A stretch of DNA of 64,000 nt from Capitulum mitella (lineage: Eukaryota > Arthropoda > Thecostraca > Pollicipedomorpha > Pollicipedidae): the NCBI GenBank assembly GCA_030062745.1, contig CP099852.1, positions 22,342,266 through 22,406,265 on the forward strand, in the 5' to 3' direction. Positions 17,680 to 29,724 of this stretch are shown in pieces. The notes under the pieces are model-generated. The model was not told the DNA's origin and did no database searches. It saw only the letters and a list, made by a program, of their open reading frames with translations. Positions within the stretch are counted from its first letter, which is position 1. Each line of letters begins with the position of its first letter. The position numbers were made by a program, and so were the translations under genes.

Positions 17680-19860
17680 TCATTGTTTTGTATGCCTTCT
17701 TGTGCCATTTATTGCCAGTTCTCGCTGTTTTTGTCACGAAATAGTGAAACATTTTTGTGAATTAGTGGGGAACTATTGGGAGTGCAGTATCACTATAGAG
17801 ATGACAAATGATTCTGGATGTCTAAACCGTTTCATATGGTGTTACATTTGTTTGGGAAACCCAAGATGGTTGTGATTTACTGCTGGTTAAGATTTTATTG
17901 GCAGCTCTGTCTGGTTGAGAGAGCTAAGAAAATGTTGTACTTTGCTTAGCCAAGGCAAATGGATGATCTCTAGCATTTGATAGTCCATTGAAAGAGGAAC
18001 ACAGGGCTGTGAAGATGGAGGGGAGTTTTGTCAGGTGCATACCATAGCTTTCAGATTGCCTGTTATGCATGGCCAAGGCACATCAGTTCTCAGAGGGGCT
18101 TGAATGTATCTGAGTATGTTGTCCTTTGAGTAATTTGATGTGAGTGATGATACAGGCTATTGATTATGTAAAGGTACTTCCTCCTGGACAGAAGTAGATG
18201 AAGTTTTTGCTAGTATTTCAAGGCATGTCAGATGGCTCAGTCATATGCTGCTAAATGATTTCATTTGAAGCACTGATGTCTGAACCTGCTCAATTTTTGT
18301 GTCAGCTGGCATTCATAAATTTGATGAGACATTTGCATGAGGCCTTCAGTGCAGCACTCCCACCTTTTTTTCTTTTTGCTTCATGTCTGTTGGGCAGACA
18401 GCTGATGTCCACAAATGTGTAGCTGGGGGAGGATCAGAATACCATATTGTTAGATGCAAGTCTTCTGATAAAAGCAGTTGGTTGAAAGGAAAGAAAATGA
18501 GCATAAATTTCCAGCAGTAAAGTAGGTCAAGCTGATCTAGAAATCATGAGATGAACTTGATTTAGGATTGGTTGCCCAGTGTGCAGGCCCCTTTCTCAAA
18601 GGACTGCACCTGAAAAAGTATCTTACAGACCACTTGTTCATTCAGCCAGAACTGCCCAACCTATGCAGAACCATATGCCACTGTTGTGTAGTTGTTCCTT
18701 TGTGTGAAATAACACTTGCATCATAGCATTACTGAACAGCCTGCTGTTGCTTGTGTAATGCATCTGCCCCATTGCCTTTTAATTTTTCAGTCACTCAACT
18801 GTATCAAGACTGGCAACTTTGTTTTGGTGCCTCTTGTCTGTGCCAAAAAATCCACTTCTTGTTGCAACTCTTTCATGCAGTTATCCCTCCCCCAGAAAAA
18901 ACATTACTATCCAGCACAAAAATGTTAAAAGTACCTACTTACACCTACACTGTATGATACCAATAGGTACTGATTCATCTCAGACTGAGTTGTATGATCT
19001 AATGTCTGGGCTTTTGTAAAGATGTCTTTGCAGAATGATAAAGTCCATGTAGTCCATGTCAGGAGCAAAATCATTGCATATTTGGGAACACTGGGGAAAT
19101 GGTCTGCACAGTAAATTTAGAAAAGGATACACTGATCTGTTATGGCCCAGCACAGTACTCTTGGATCAAGTTGATTTAACATAACATTTATTCTCCAAAA
19201 TAATGGAAGTTATTTAGAAAGGCAGAAGTGTGATGAGAACACCAATATGGATTCAAGATATGGCCTCATTGTATAGTGGTTGTTGTGCATGTCTGGTGAT
19301 GGAAAGTCCCCACTGGAGTTCAGACAAAAACAGTATGTATTGCTATGATCCCCGCAAATAACATGGACCAGCCAGGATGGCTGAAATGTCTGGCCTGGTG
19401 CAACAAGAGTTCATGAAAGAAAACTGATTAAATGATTGCCAGAGCCTTGTGTGTGTCTGGACAGAAATAGGGTTCATGACTGCAGTTCTGGACCTAGAGA
19501 TACATGTACTGCCTAAAAGAGTGCTTATAAAATATTCTGCAAACATGCAAGGCCAAATCATGTATCAGTGAAGTGCAACTATGCAGTATACCATGGCTAA
19601 ATTGACACTGAAAGAGATGTGCCCTCCAAAACATTTGAATACCATTGAGAGATTAGTTTGGACTAGTTGGTCTGAACATCAGGTTTTTTTAGTTTTTTGA
19701 CAATAGTTTTATATTCAGCATTAGTTTCCTGGGAGTGAAAATACTGTGAAGATATTTGGACATGCAATGGATAAGTTTTTTTAAGAGTTACACAGATAAA
19801 AATACCAGTTTTTTGTGCTTAATTGTCTGGAAATAGTGTTATACATTATCCAGTTAACTC
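17680..19860. other. CpG-depleted block, putative first intron of ZF-E
   Basis: About 2.2 kb of AT-rich, TG/CA-rich sequence with almost no CpG between the promoter island and the first coding exon of ZF-E. No coding exon, RNA gene or transposon was identified. Confidence 0.5.
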
Positions 19861-19949
19861 AAAAATCACCAGCACCATGAAACCTCATCACGGTCATTTT
19901 GCAAGACCTCGCCTCAGGCGATATCCTCGTCTTCCTGCGTTCCCTTCAG

Positions 19950-20065
19950 CATGCAGATGCACCTTCATCACCGTCGCCACCGTCAGATAGTCCCGCTGGT
20001 CCGACGCCGGCGCCTTCCGAACCGCGCGCTCCGTGCCGGCAGCCGGAGCCGGAGCGGCGCCGAGC
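19950..20065 (+). other. 5' UTR part of the first ZF-E coding exon
   Basis: A pyrimidine-rich acceptor TTCCCTTCAG ends at 19949. The leader holds upstream ATGs in other frames (19951 and 19957) overlapping the main start, so it could lower translation (inference). Confidence 0.45.
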
Positions 20066-23000
20066 ATGGAGGCGTCGCCGGAGCTGGAGGCGTACGCCGA
20101 CATGACGCCGCTGCAGCGGGGCCAGCAGGTGATCCTGGAGCTGCCGCAGGACGCGGCCGAGCGCGGCGCCGACAGCGTCATCATGGAGGTGGTGCGCGTC
20201 GACGGCGACCAGATCCACTTCATCGCGCCAGGTGGGGTGCGCTGGTCGGCAGCGGCCGCCGCCGCGCCGCCGGGGGGGGAGGCAGTGAAGTGGAGGGCAC
20301 AGGCAGAAGTGCAGAGAAGAAGTAGAAGCAGAAATGAAAAGTGAATAGCCGGATAGTTGGAAGAGACACTCATTGTAAATTTGTATTGTGGGAATGCCGG
20401 ATAAAGTTTTGGCATTCTCACATGATTTATTTAGGGTTTGCTGCTTTTTCATCTCAGACGTAGATCCACCGTCTGGTTTGCCGTCGCATTCTTCGCACGG
20501 CCTCAGAGTAACGCTCTTGTCCAGGAGACGGCAGGACGGCGGAGGAGGCGGATGGGGTGGCGCAGCTGGAGGCGGAGCTGAAGGAGGATGGGCGCGGCGA
20601 GCTGCACCTGACGAAGAACGCGGACGCGCTGACCGAGTCGGACGATGAAGACGACATGGAGGAGGTGGGCCGGCCGTGGCGCGGCTTCAGGCGCCGGCTA
20701 TAGGTGTTGCCGGCCCCGTGGCCTTGCCGGTTTAGTGGCTGGCGTGTTGCTGGTGGAGCTGACGATGTTGCCTTAGCCACGGGTATTGGCGCCACTGGTG
20801 TTGGTGCAGGCACCAGGTTGTGCATATTGCAGAACGTGGTGCACCGTGACATTATGCTGTGATCCATATCATCCTCCCTGTTGGCTTATATCGTGAATTT
20901 CTGCATCGTTGGATCCAAGGTAGACGCAAAGGCGTGCGGAGGAGGTGACAGGCAGTTTTGTGGTATGCTCCTTGCAAAACCATAAAATGATTGTCGGAAT
21001 ATAAAAAATCAAGGGTGGTCGTCACATCCATTGCCAACCCCCCCCCCATGGTTTCATTGTCTTGGTACACCCTTGCATTGTTTAATGGGTGATGTTTGGC
21101 CAACTTTCCCTTACAGGGGATAGTCAGCTTTTTGTAGGAAATTGTAACCAAGTTCTGTGTTTCAAACGCACAATGAGTTTTTTTATTGTGAATTAACTCG
21201 GATGACATCTGTCCTTGCCACAGTTTTCTCAGCTTTCTGATTTCCTCAAAAGGTCAAGATGAAGTGGACACTTTTGTCCGCAGGCGAAGGTGGAGCTTTG
21301 TTTGTCCTGACCTCTGTACCATGTACCTCAGGTGGAGCTGTGTTTGTCCTGACCTCTGTACCATGTACCTCAGGTGTAGCTGTGTCTGTCCTGACCTCTG
21401 TACCTCCGCTCCTCAGGTGGGGCTGTGTCCGTCCTGACCTCTGTACCTCTGCGCCTCAGGTGGAGCTGTGTCCGTCCTGACCTCTGTACCTCTGTGTCTC
21501 AGGTGGAGCTGTGTCCGTCCTGACCTCTGTACCTCCACGCCTCAGGTGGAGCTGTGTCCGTCCTGACCTCTGTACCTCTGCGCCTCAGGTGGAGGTGGGG
21601 ACGTGTTTCCTGTGCCGCCGGCCGGCCGGCCAGCCGCTGGTCTGCCTGCTCCTGGGCCGGACGGCCAGCACCGACTGCTCGCTGGCCGAGCGGCTCAGCG
21701 GCTGCGTGTCGCCGCTCAAGCTCGAAGTCAGCACGGCCGACGGCGTCTGCACATCCTGCCGGGCGCTCATCGACACCGCCGACCAGCACTACCACCAGTA
21801 CCGGGTACGTCCTGCAGCGGTACAGCCGGTACCAGGCACGTCCTGCGGTAAAACAACCAGTGCCAGGTACATCTTGCTGCAGTGCAACCAGTACCAGGTA
21901 TATCCTGCTGCAGCACAGCCAGTGGCAGGTGTGTCCTGTAGTACGTAGTACACTGTTACTGGATATGTCCTGCAGCATTACCGTCAGCACGAGATATGCC
22001 TTTCGCAGGGCTGAAAGAGGTTTCTTGTTCTTTGATGTTGCGGGACGAAGTGCAAAACAAAGTGGCCAGAACTTGAGGTGAAGTCAGCATATGCAGTAGG
22101 CTAGGTTATATGGCTGGACTCCCCTCCTTCCCCACTCCCCACACATGTTCTGTGTGTGCCAGTGCTTGTACATTACCATAATTTTTGGAATCTCGTGGCA
22201 CATTGCCATGGTAGCCTTTATGTATCAGTGATGTTCCCATCAGCTGGCCACTGAGAAGATCGCGGCTCTGGTGCAGAGTGACCTGACCTGACCTGACGTG
22301 ACCTGACCATCAGCTGGCCAGTGAGCAGGTCGCGGCTCTGGTGCGGAGTGACCTGACCTGACCTGACCTGACCTGACCTGACCAGACCATCAGCTGGCCA
22401 GTGAGCAGATCATGGCTCTGGTGCAGTGATCTGACCTGACCTGACCTGACCTAACCATCAGCCGGCCAGTGAGCAGATCACGGCTCTGGTGCAGAGTGAC
22501 CTGACCTGACCTGACGTGACCTGACCGTCAGCTGGCCAGTGAGCAGATCGCGGCTCTGGTGCAGAGTGACCTGACCTGACCTGACCTGACCTGACCGTCA
22601 GCTGGCCAGTGAGCAGATCGCGGCTCTGGTGCAGAGTGACCTGACCTAACCTGACGTGACCTGACCGTCAGCTGGCCAGTGAGCAGATCGCGGCTCTGGT
22701 GCAGAGTGACCTGACCTGACCTGACGTGACCTGACCGTCAGCTGGCCAGTGAACAGGTCGCGGCTCTGGTGCAGAGTGACCTGACCTGACCTGACCTGAC
22801 CGTCAGCTGGCCAGTGAGCAGATCGCGGCTCTGGTGCAGAGTGACCTGACCTAACCTGACGTGACCTGACCGTCAGCTGGCCAGTGAGCAGATCGCGGCT
22901 CTGGTGCAGAGTGACCTGGCCTGACCTGACGTGACCTGACCGTCAGCTGGCCAGTGAGCAGATCGCGGCTCTGGTGCGGAGTGACGAGTCTCGCCGGGAG

Positions 23001-26000
23001 GTGACCTCGGAGGCCGACTCGGAGGACGTCCAGCAGCAGCCGCCGCCGCCGGCCGCCGCCAAGCGGAGCCGTGAGTCGTCCCCGGCCGGAGCCGCCAGGC
23101 TGGCACCTTCACCGACCGGCTGTGTCGCGCCGCCATTGCCCTGCCGTGTGCTGCTGGCTGAGACCACGTGTCTGCACCAGGGTTGGGAATTTGTTTTTTT
23201 GTTGTTGGTGCCCATGTATAGTTTTTATTTTGAAGTACAGCGTTATCCAGAGCATTGCTGGTTTAAGTTGGCGTTCTTGGTGTAAGTCAGTTATGACGCC
23301 ATACCTGTTTGTTACTAAAGGAAGGCAGAATCAGTTGCTTGCAGAGTTCGAAATTTTTCCACTTGGTTATAATGTAGCTTTTTGATAGAGGAACTAGATG
23401 GAACTTTTGGGGCGTAAAATACTTTTTTGAGCACATTTCTTGATTGTCTTCAGCACCAAAAAACAGCACCTTTTCCAACCCTGGTCTGTAGTGTCAGTAA
23501 TCTGCAGTGTGCACGTCTGGTTCGTGTGTCGGGGATCACGATGAGATCGTGTCGCACTGGCGATGTTTCGGTGTGGTCCTGGCCCACACTGGGCTGTATG
23601 TGGCGGCTCGCGCCGGCTCCTCGGACACCTGTCTCCGGTCTCTGTGCCTGTGTGCCGGCGCCTGTCTCCGGTCTCTGTGCCTGTGTGCCGGCGCCTGGCT
23701 CCGGTCTCTGTGCCTGTGTGCCGGCGCCTGTGACGGTCTCTGTGCCTGTGTGCCGGCGCCTGGCTCCGGTCTCTGCGCCTGTGTGCCGGCGCCTGTGACG
23801 GTCTCTGTGCCTGTGTGCCGGCGCCTGGCTCCGGTCTCTGCGCCTGTGTGCCGGCGCCTGGCTCCGGTCTCTGCGCCTGTGTGCCGGCGCCTGTCTCCGG
23901 TCTCTGTGCCTGTGTGCCGGCGCCTGTGACGGTCTCTGTGCCTGTGTGCCGGCGCCTGTCTCCGGTCTCTGTGCCTGTGTGCCGGCGCCTGGCTCCGGTC
24001 TCTGCGCCTGTGTGCCGGCGCCTGGCTCCGGTCTCTGCGCCTGTGTGCCGGCGCCTGGCTCCGGTCTCTGCGCCTGTGTGCCGGCGCCTGTGACGGCTCT
24101 CCCCGGGTCGACAGGGCCCGCCACGCCGCCGGAGGACGCCGACTCGGACGACGAGGACTGGACGCCGGGCGGCAGCCTGACGCCGCGCTCCTCCCGGCGC
24201 CGCACGCCCAAGGCGCGCCGCCGCTGGTCGCCGGAGGTGGTCGAGCGGCCGGCGCCGGCCGCCGCCGCCCCGGCCGCCGCCGCGGCCGGCGGCGCCCCGC
24301 GCGGCAGAGGCCGGCCCCGCAAACACCCGCTGGTGCAGCCCACGGTACGGCCTTAGTCTGTCGATGATGCGGACCATGCCGGTGCTGCGTCTGCGGGGGA
24401 CGGTGGGGCAAAGCGATCACAGTGACAAGAAATGTGGGGGTCCATGCGGTGACCGATCAAGGCTGTCGGTGGTGCAAGCCATGGCGGTACAGCGTCTTTG
24501 GGGACGGGGAGGGGGCAGAGGGAACACAGAGACAGGAAATGCGGGGGTCCGTGCGTTGACGCTGGACCAGTCCAGACTAGTCCCTGATCACGGTCAGTAA
24601 CGGCGGAACGTCTTCAGAGTTGTGGGTGCGAAATACGCGTTTGAGTCGTTTGTTTCCATGCAGCGGCATTAGGCTAGTGCTTGATGTCCAGAATATTGCG
24701 AGGGTATATTCACAGTCACAGGCGCGTAATATTGCCTGCAGTCCCCCCCCCCCCCGCGTCCTCTGCCCATGCTTTCTGGACATTGTTTGAACGGACTGAT
24801 GCTGGTTGCTTTGGCCAGATAAAATTGTCTGATAACCCGAAGGCTGCGTGATATCCAACTACCTTGCATGTCAAAATGATTTGGGGTTTTTCCTTCCATT
24901 GTCGTATGCTCCGCGCTTTAACCAGCATCCGTCAATATTTCAGGTGATTGAGTACACCGACATTGGCACTCTTAAGGAGCAAGTAAAAGACATCAAGACA
25001 CCCAAATTTAATATAAAAACGAAGAGGCCACTAAAGGTTAGTTGGTTCACAGGCCTGCCGCGTGGTTGAATGGCTTATGATGGATGGCACGTCAGTTCCT
25101 CAGGGAGTAGGTCGTGCAATAGCGTGCCTTGCTGTGGTCATATGACGCTCTGAAAGCATTGCGCCGCAGACAGCAGGTGTGAAACTTCAGACAGTTCTGC
25201 ACTTGAAGACACCGACCACACCTGTTTAGATGTTGGTGCCCGCTGTGTGAGGACCTCGGCGGCCGCGACCGTGACCTGGGGGGGCCGTGACCGCGAGCTG
25301 ACGGGGTCGTGACCTGCGGCAGGCCGACCTGGAGAAGATCATCCACCTGGAGGTGCGGGCCGCCGACCAGCCGGCCGGCTCGCTGCCGCCGCCGGCAGGC
25401 CGCCGCGGCCGGCCGGCCGCCCAGCGGGCCGGCGCCACGTACGAGTGCCGCCGCTGCAACATCCAGTTCCAGCACTCCGAGTGGGTGGCCACGGCCGCCC
25501 GGCCACCGTTGGAAAAGGCGTGATGTTTTGGTGTTAAAGAACACCAAAAATTGTGTGCTCCAGAAACGTGTTGTTCTCAGAACCTTTGACATGTGCTTCC
25601 ATTAAAGAACTGCGTTATAATTATGTTGACAGAGTTCTAACTCTGCAAGCAAATTACTCTGTCTCCATAAAGAAGCAGGTATGATCTCACAGTTGACTTA
25701 CACCAAGGATGCCAACTTAAACCAGTATTACTCTGTGCAAGTTTTTTTTGCTCCAAAACAAAAAATTACTCTGATGCCAACAACATAAACCAGATTTCCA
25801 ACCGTCCTCTGCCGGTCAGCGGGACGTTCTGCACTGTAACGTCAGTGAACGGCCGGACGTTCTGCGCTGTACCATCAATGGACACCCGGACATTCTGCGC
25901 TGTACCATCAGTGGACAGCCGGACGCTCTGAGCTGTACCATCAGTGGACAGCCGGACGCTCTGAGCTGTACCATCAGTGGACAGCCGGACGTCCTGCGCT

Positions 26001-29000
26001 GTACCATCAGTGGACAGCCGGACGTCCTGCGCTGTACTATCCATGAACACCCGGACATTCTGCGCTGTACCATCAGTGGACAGCTGGAACACAAAAGGCG
26101 TCCATCATTAAGCCCAGCAGTGATCACTCACCATAAGTAACAGTTTCTCATCGTTTACGTGTACACCGGATCATGCATTTCTTTGGGAATCATGCGCTTC
26201 GAGGAGCTGATGCTATGATATTATTTCACTTGGTAAGTAGAGAAAGCATAAATATATGCAGCATGTATGCTAACCCTCCGACCCATCGTCTCCTGTGTCC
26301 TGTGGGGTGGTGCCCGTTTCCCCTCACGCCGGTTCATGTTCTGTCGGCAGGGAGATGGTGAAACACCTGCAGCAGCACGTCAGCAAGCCCTGGTGCAAGC
26401 GCTGCCGCACGGAATTCCCGGACCGGTCAGCGTTGGTGGAGCATCGCCGCGCCTGCCGCCTCCAGCACAGATCAGGTCAGACGCCGCCAGCCGGACCCCG
26501 CAGACCTCCCAACAGACCCTCAGCACGCCACCGATCCGACTGAGGCCAGGCCAGACTCTGCTCAGTCGGACCTCTTAGCTCGCAGCTTAACTGGCATCGG
26601 ACTGGGCATTAAGAGGGCATTTGGGCATCCGCGCTAGGTCCCCGTCCTGCGGTGCCGATAGTCTCCCCTGTGCTGTCATTCACGTTTGGTTTAATGACAC
26701 GAGATGCTTGGATCACCGGCCTCGCCCTGCTGTGTTCGAGCGCTGTGCCGCCGTGCTCTCCTGCGCTGTGCCAGCTCGCCGCGCGGCCGGCGGCCGTGGG
26801 TGGCCCCTGACGGGCGTCTGTGTGTCTGCAGGCATGTGCACCATCTGCGACCGGGAGGTGAAGTTTTACCGGCACCACATGAAGCGGCACGCCGAGCTGG
26901 TGGAGCAGGGCGCTCTGGAGGAGGTGAGTCACGGCAGCCGACTGCCGCCGGGCTGCCGGTGGACGCTGGTGACTGTCGTCACTGACCTCTGCTGCCGCGC
27001 GGTCGGCACTGGACTGTATCTGGTCGTTGCTGGGTCATCTCTGACCTCTGCTGGACTGTCTCTGACCTCTGCTGGACTGTCTCTGACCTCAGTTCGTCCG
27101 TGTGTGACCGGTCCCCGGTACTGAGGTCAGCCTGATCTGGTCGCTGTCTGACGAGGGAAGTCGGGCCCAGTGTGGCCACTGTCTGATGATGATGGTGATG
27201 GTGATGGTGATGATGAGGAGGAGGATGCTGATGTTGATGATGGTGGTGATGGTGATGGTGACACTGATGACGATGACGAGGAGTCGGCCGGCCGGCAGGG
27301 GGCGCCGCTGCCGGACGACGAGGACCAGCCGCCGCCGTCGGTACAGCGTCGCGTCGGCAAGTACCTGACCGGCGGCGTGTGCACCATCTGCGGCGAACAC
27401 GTGCCCGAGCGACTGCGGAAACACGAGCGCTCGCACAACATCACGCACACCTGCCCCATCTGCAAGAAGGTGTTCACCCGCGAGGACGTGGTCCGCGGAC
27501 ACATCAAGGTGAGCCCACCCCTCGCGCTTTCGTAATGGGCAGGGGTACGGGACGTCTCTGGGACCTGCCGGCGCCGTGTGCTGGCCAGCGCCGGGCGGAG
27601 CGTGTCGCCGACTAAATTTGATCTTTTTGAATTTATGTCTGTGTTTGTTGTATCTTTTGCTGTCGTTTGTTTTTCGTTGTTAGTGTGGGCGGTTTATTAT
27701 ATTCGTCTCATTTTTGTTTTCATGTACTGCCTCCCCCAGCCGCCACCTGTCAGGGGCACAGCCAGGACTTTCTTAACGGGGGGGGAGGCGGAGCTCAGTG
27801 CGAATTGAAATCATATGAGAACTGCCTGCTGGTAAGACGATGTGCCATAGTTTTCATAAAAAAGGTGGGCCTAAGGGGGACCGCCCCCCGCCGCACTGGC
27901 GCCCCCTGTCGTCCTGTCCTGTCCTGTCCTGTCCTGTCCTGTCCTGAGTTCCGCTGTAACTTAATTGGCCCACTCCTGACCTACTGGCGGTCGGCACGTG
28001 ATTGCGACTGAGACCCGAAACCTGCACCTGGCCACGTGGCTGGTGATTCCCGACTGCGTGGTGGCGTGTGAGCGGCACGTGTCCGTGTGTTTGGTGACCC
28101 ATGGCACCGGGTGTAGACCCTTGTCATCGTGTGCCTGGCGGTCCGATGACCCGTGGTCGTTCCGTGACCGTGTGCGCCGCGGCCTTCGTGAGACGGTCTG
28201 TCTGCGGTCCGGTGCCCCGCACGTGACTAGGTGTCTGACGACTGGGCCACGTGCGGGGCTGTGTAAACCTTTTGACCGGTGAGCCCCGTGTTGTAAAACT
28301 ATTGACTGGTGAACTCCTGACCGGGCGGCGCCTGACGCTCTGCCCCCTCTCGCTGCAGCGGGTGTCTGACTCTGCTCCCTCTCGCCGCAGCGGGTGTCTG
28401 ACTCTGCTCCCTCTCGCCGCAGCGGGTGTCTGACTCTGCTCCCTCTCGCTGCAGCGGGTGTCTGACTCTGCTCCCTCTCACTGCAGCGGGTGTCTGACTC
28501 TGCTCCCTCTCGCTGCAGCGGGTGTCTGACTCTGCTCCCTCTCGCTGCAGCGGGTGTCTGACTCTGCTCCCTCTCGCTGCAGCGGGTGTCTGACTCTGCT
28601 CCCTCTCACTGCAGCGGGTGTCTGACTCTGCTCCCTCTCGCCGCAGCGGGTGTCTGACTCTCTGCTCCCTCTCACTGCAGCGGGTGTCTGACGCTCTGCT
28701 CCCTCTTATCGCAGCGGGCGCCTGACTCTGCTCCCTCTCTCTGCAGCGGGTGTCTGACGCTCTGCCCCCTCTCGCCGCAGCGCGTGCACATGAAGGAGCG
28801 GCCGCACGTGTGCGCCCAGTGCGGCAAGACGTTCGTCTCCGTGTACAGCCTGCAGCGCCACGAGATGATCCACAACAACGAGTACCGCTTCTACTGCCAG
28901 GAGTGCGGCGATGGCTTCCGCCAGAAGCAGCAGCTGACGGCGCACATGAGGCACAAGCACGGCGTGCTGGACGTCGTGTTCGAGGACGTGCAGGTGACGC

Positions 29001-29724
29001 CGCCGCCCCGTAGCTCCGTTCTTTCCGGCCCGGAGGGGGGGGGGGGGTACGCTGTGCTGTTTGTGGTGTCGCTGGGGTGGTCCTCCGCCTCCACGAACGG
29101 TGCCCTCATGTGCGGGCGTTGTCCCCGGACGTTTCCCTCGACGTTTTCCTTACCCGCCACGAATTTATCGTTGGCGTTGTCCTCATTTCTCCGGGAGTTA
29201 TCCTCATTAACCATGGACGTTGTCTTTGTTGTCCATGGACGTTGTCCTCCGCGTTATCTCCTGTATCCAAGGACTTTGTCCTCGACGTTATCTTCTTCAC
29301 CGAGGGACGTTATCCACGGGTGTTGCCCTTGTTATCCTTTGGCGTTATCCTCCATGTTATCCTCGTTATCCTTGACGTTCGATGGCGAGCGGGCCGGGCT
29401 CCCCGCAGTTAAAGGCTGCCGCCCTCTGGTGCGGCACTGGGCCGTGCCGGTGTGGCCGCTGACGCCCGCTGACGGCCGTCGCAGGTGATGCCCGAGGGCT
29501 CGGCCGTGGTGGACGCCATGACGGTGATGACCGAGGACGGCGCCGTCTACCAGCGCGCCGTGCTCGAGCACGGCGAGTACGGCAAGGAGGAGTACGTCAT
29601 CGCCACCGCCGACGGCGACGACGAGGGCGTCCAGTTCACGGCCGTCGCCGGCGGGGAGGGCAACCTGTATCGGACGTCGCTGCCGGATCCGGCGCCCGAC
29701 GGCGACCAGCTGGAGGAGCAGTGA
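20066..29724 (+). CDS. ZF-E: ZAD + AT-hook + seven-finger C2H2 protein
   Basis: Probable DNA-binding transcriptional regulator; ZAD domains dimerise (family knowledge). Exons: 20066-20231, 20525-20664, 21589-21804, 22947-23070, 24115-24344, 24944-25036, 25323-25480, 26351-26475, 26832-26923, about 27161-27508, 28781-28993, 29485-29724 (stop); phases chain and total 715 codons. ATG 20066 is the first Met after an in-frame stop at 19988. Order: an acidic N-terminus; ZAD-like CFLC..46..CTSC in exon 3; AT-hook RGRGRPRKH in exon 5; VIEYTDIGTLKEQV; then fingers CRRCNIQFQHSEEMVKHLQQH (split by an intron), CKRCRTEF..C, CTICDREVKFYRHHMKRH, CTICGEHVPERLRKHERSH, CPICKKVF..H|RVH, CAQCGKTFVSVYSLQRH and CQECGDGFRQKQQL..H. 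The acceptor of the acidic exon near 27161 is weak; 27299 is an alternative. Confidence 0.85.
21291..21594 (+). repeat. 43-bp acceptor-anchored minisatellite before the ZAD exon
   Basis: Seven units of about 43 bp, each ending CTCAG and followed by GTGGAG, the same six bases that start the real ZAD exon at 21589. A decoy exon would read VELCPS then TGA. The unit also carries TCCTGACCTCTGTACC, which can serve as branch and pyrimidine tract. Confidence 0.9.
22241..22972 (+). repeat. About 70-bp acceptor-anchored minisatellite, copy 1 (11 units)
   Basis: Each unit reads CGTCAG then CTGGCCAGTGAGCAGATCGC (LASEQIAAL), GTGCAGAGTGAC and a run of CCTGA pentamers. The last unit at 22944 is the true acceptor and first 39 bases of the exon 22947-23070. 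In decoys the frame hits TGA in the CTGACCTGA run. Variants: GGTCGC or AGATCGC, and 2-5 pentamers. Confidence 0.95.
23640..24106. repeat. 31-33-bp minisatellite upstream of the AT-hook exon, copy 1
   Basis: Alternating units of CTCTGTGCCTGTGTGCCGGC plus GCCTGGCTCCGGT or GCCTGTGACGGT. It stops eight or more bases before the true acceptor (GGGTCGACAG at 24105-24114), so it is intronic and carries no exon sequence. It is open on both strands, giving long spurious Ala/Pro/Arg frames. Confidence 0.9.
25810..26090. repeat. 33-bp minisatellite in ZF-E intron 7, copy 1
   Basis: About nine copies of a 33-bp unit (GTACCATCAGTGGACAGCCG plus GACGCTCTGAGCT). As 33 is a multiple of three, the minus strand is open and reads an 11-residue repeat LSTDGTAQSVR. 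Confidence 0.9.
28340..28786 (+). repeat. About 32-bp acceptor array before the RVHMKERPH exon, copy 1
   Basis: About fourteen copies of CTCCCTCTCGCTGCAG followed by CGGGTGTCTGACTCTG. The last (CTCTCGCCGCAG, ending 28780) is the true acceptor of exon 28781, which starts CGCGTGCACATG; decoys share CGGGTG at that point. Each unit is a good 3' splice site with a long pyrimidine run. Confidence 0.95.

Noticed and set aside
7660-19860. Short ORFs in the AT-rich blocks
   Set aside because: All are short, show no recognisable similarity and lie in sequence that looks intronic.
23394-24420. Three overlapping minus-strand frames near the AT-hook exon
   Set aside because: Antisense of the minisatellite and of a + strand exon that fits the ZF-E phase chain.
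26900-27165. Alternative donor for ZF-E exon 9 to match the CAG at 27168-27170
   Set aside because: No good donor in the needed phase was found downstream of GAG|GTGAGT at 26924, so the weak acceptor at 27160 or the one at 27298 is left open.
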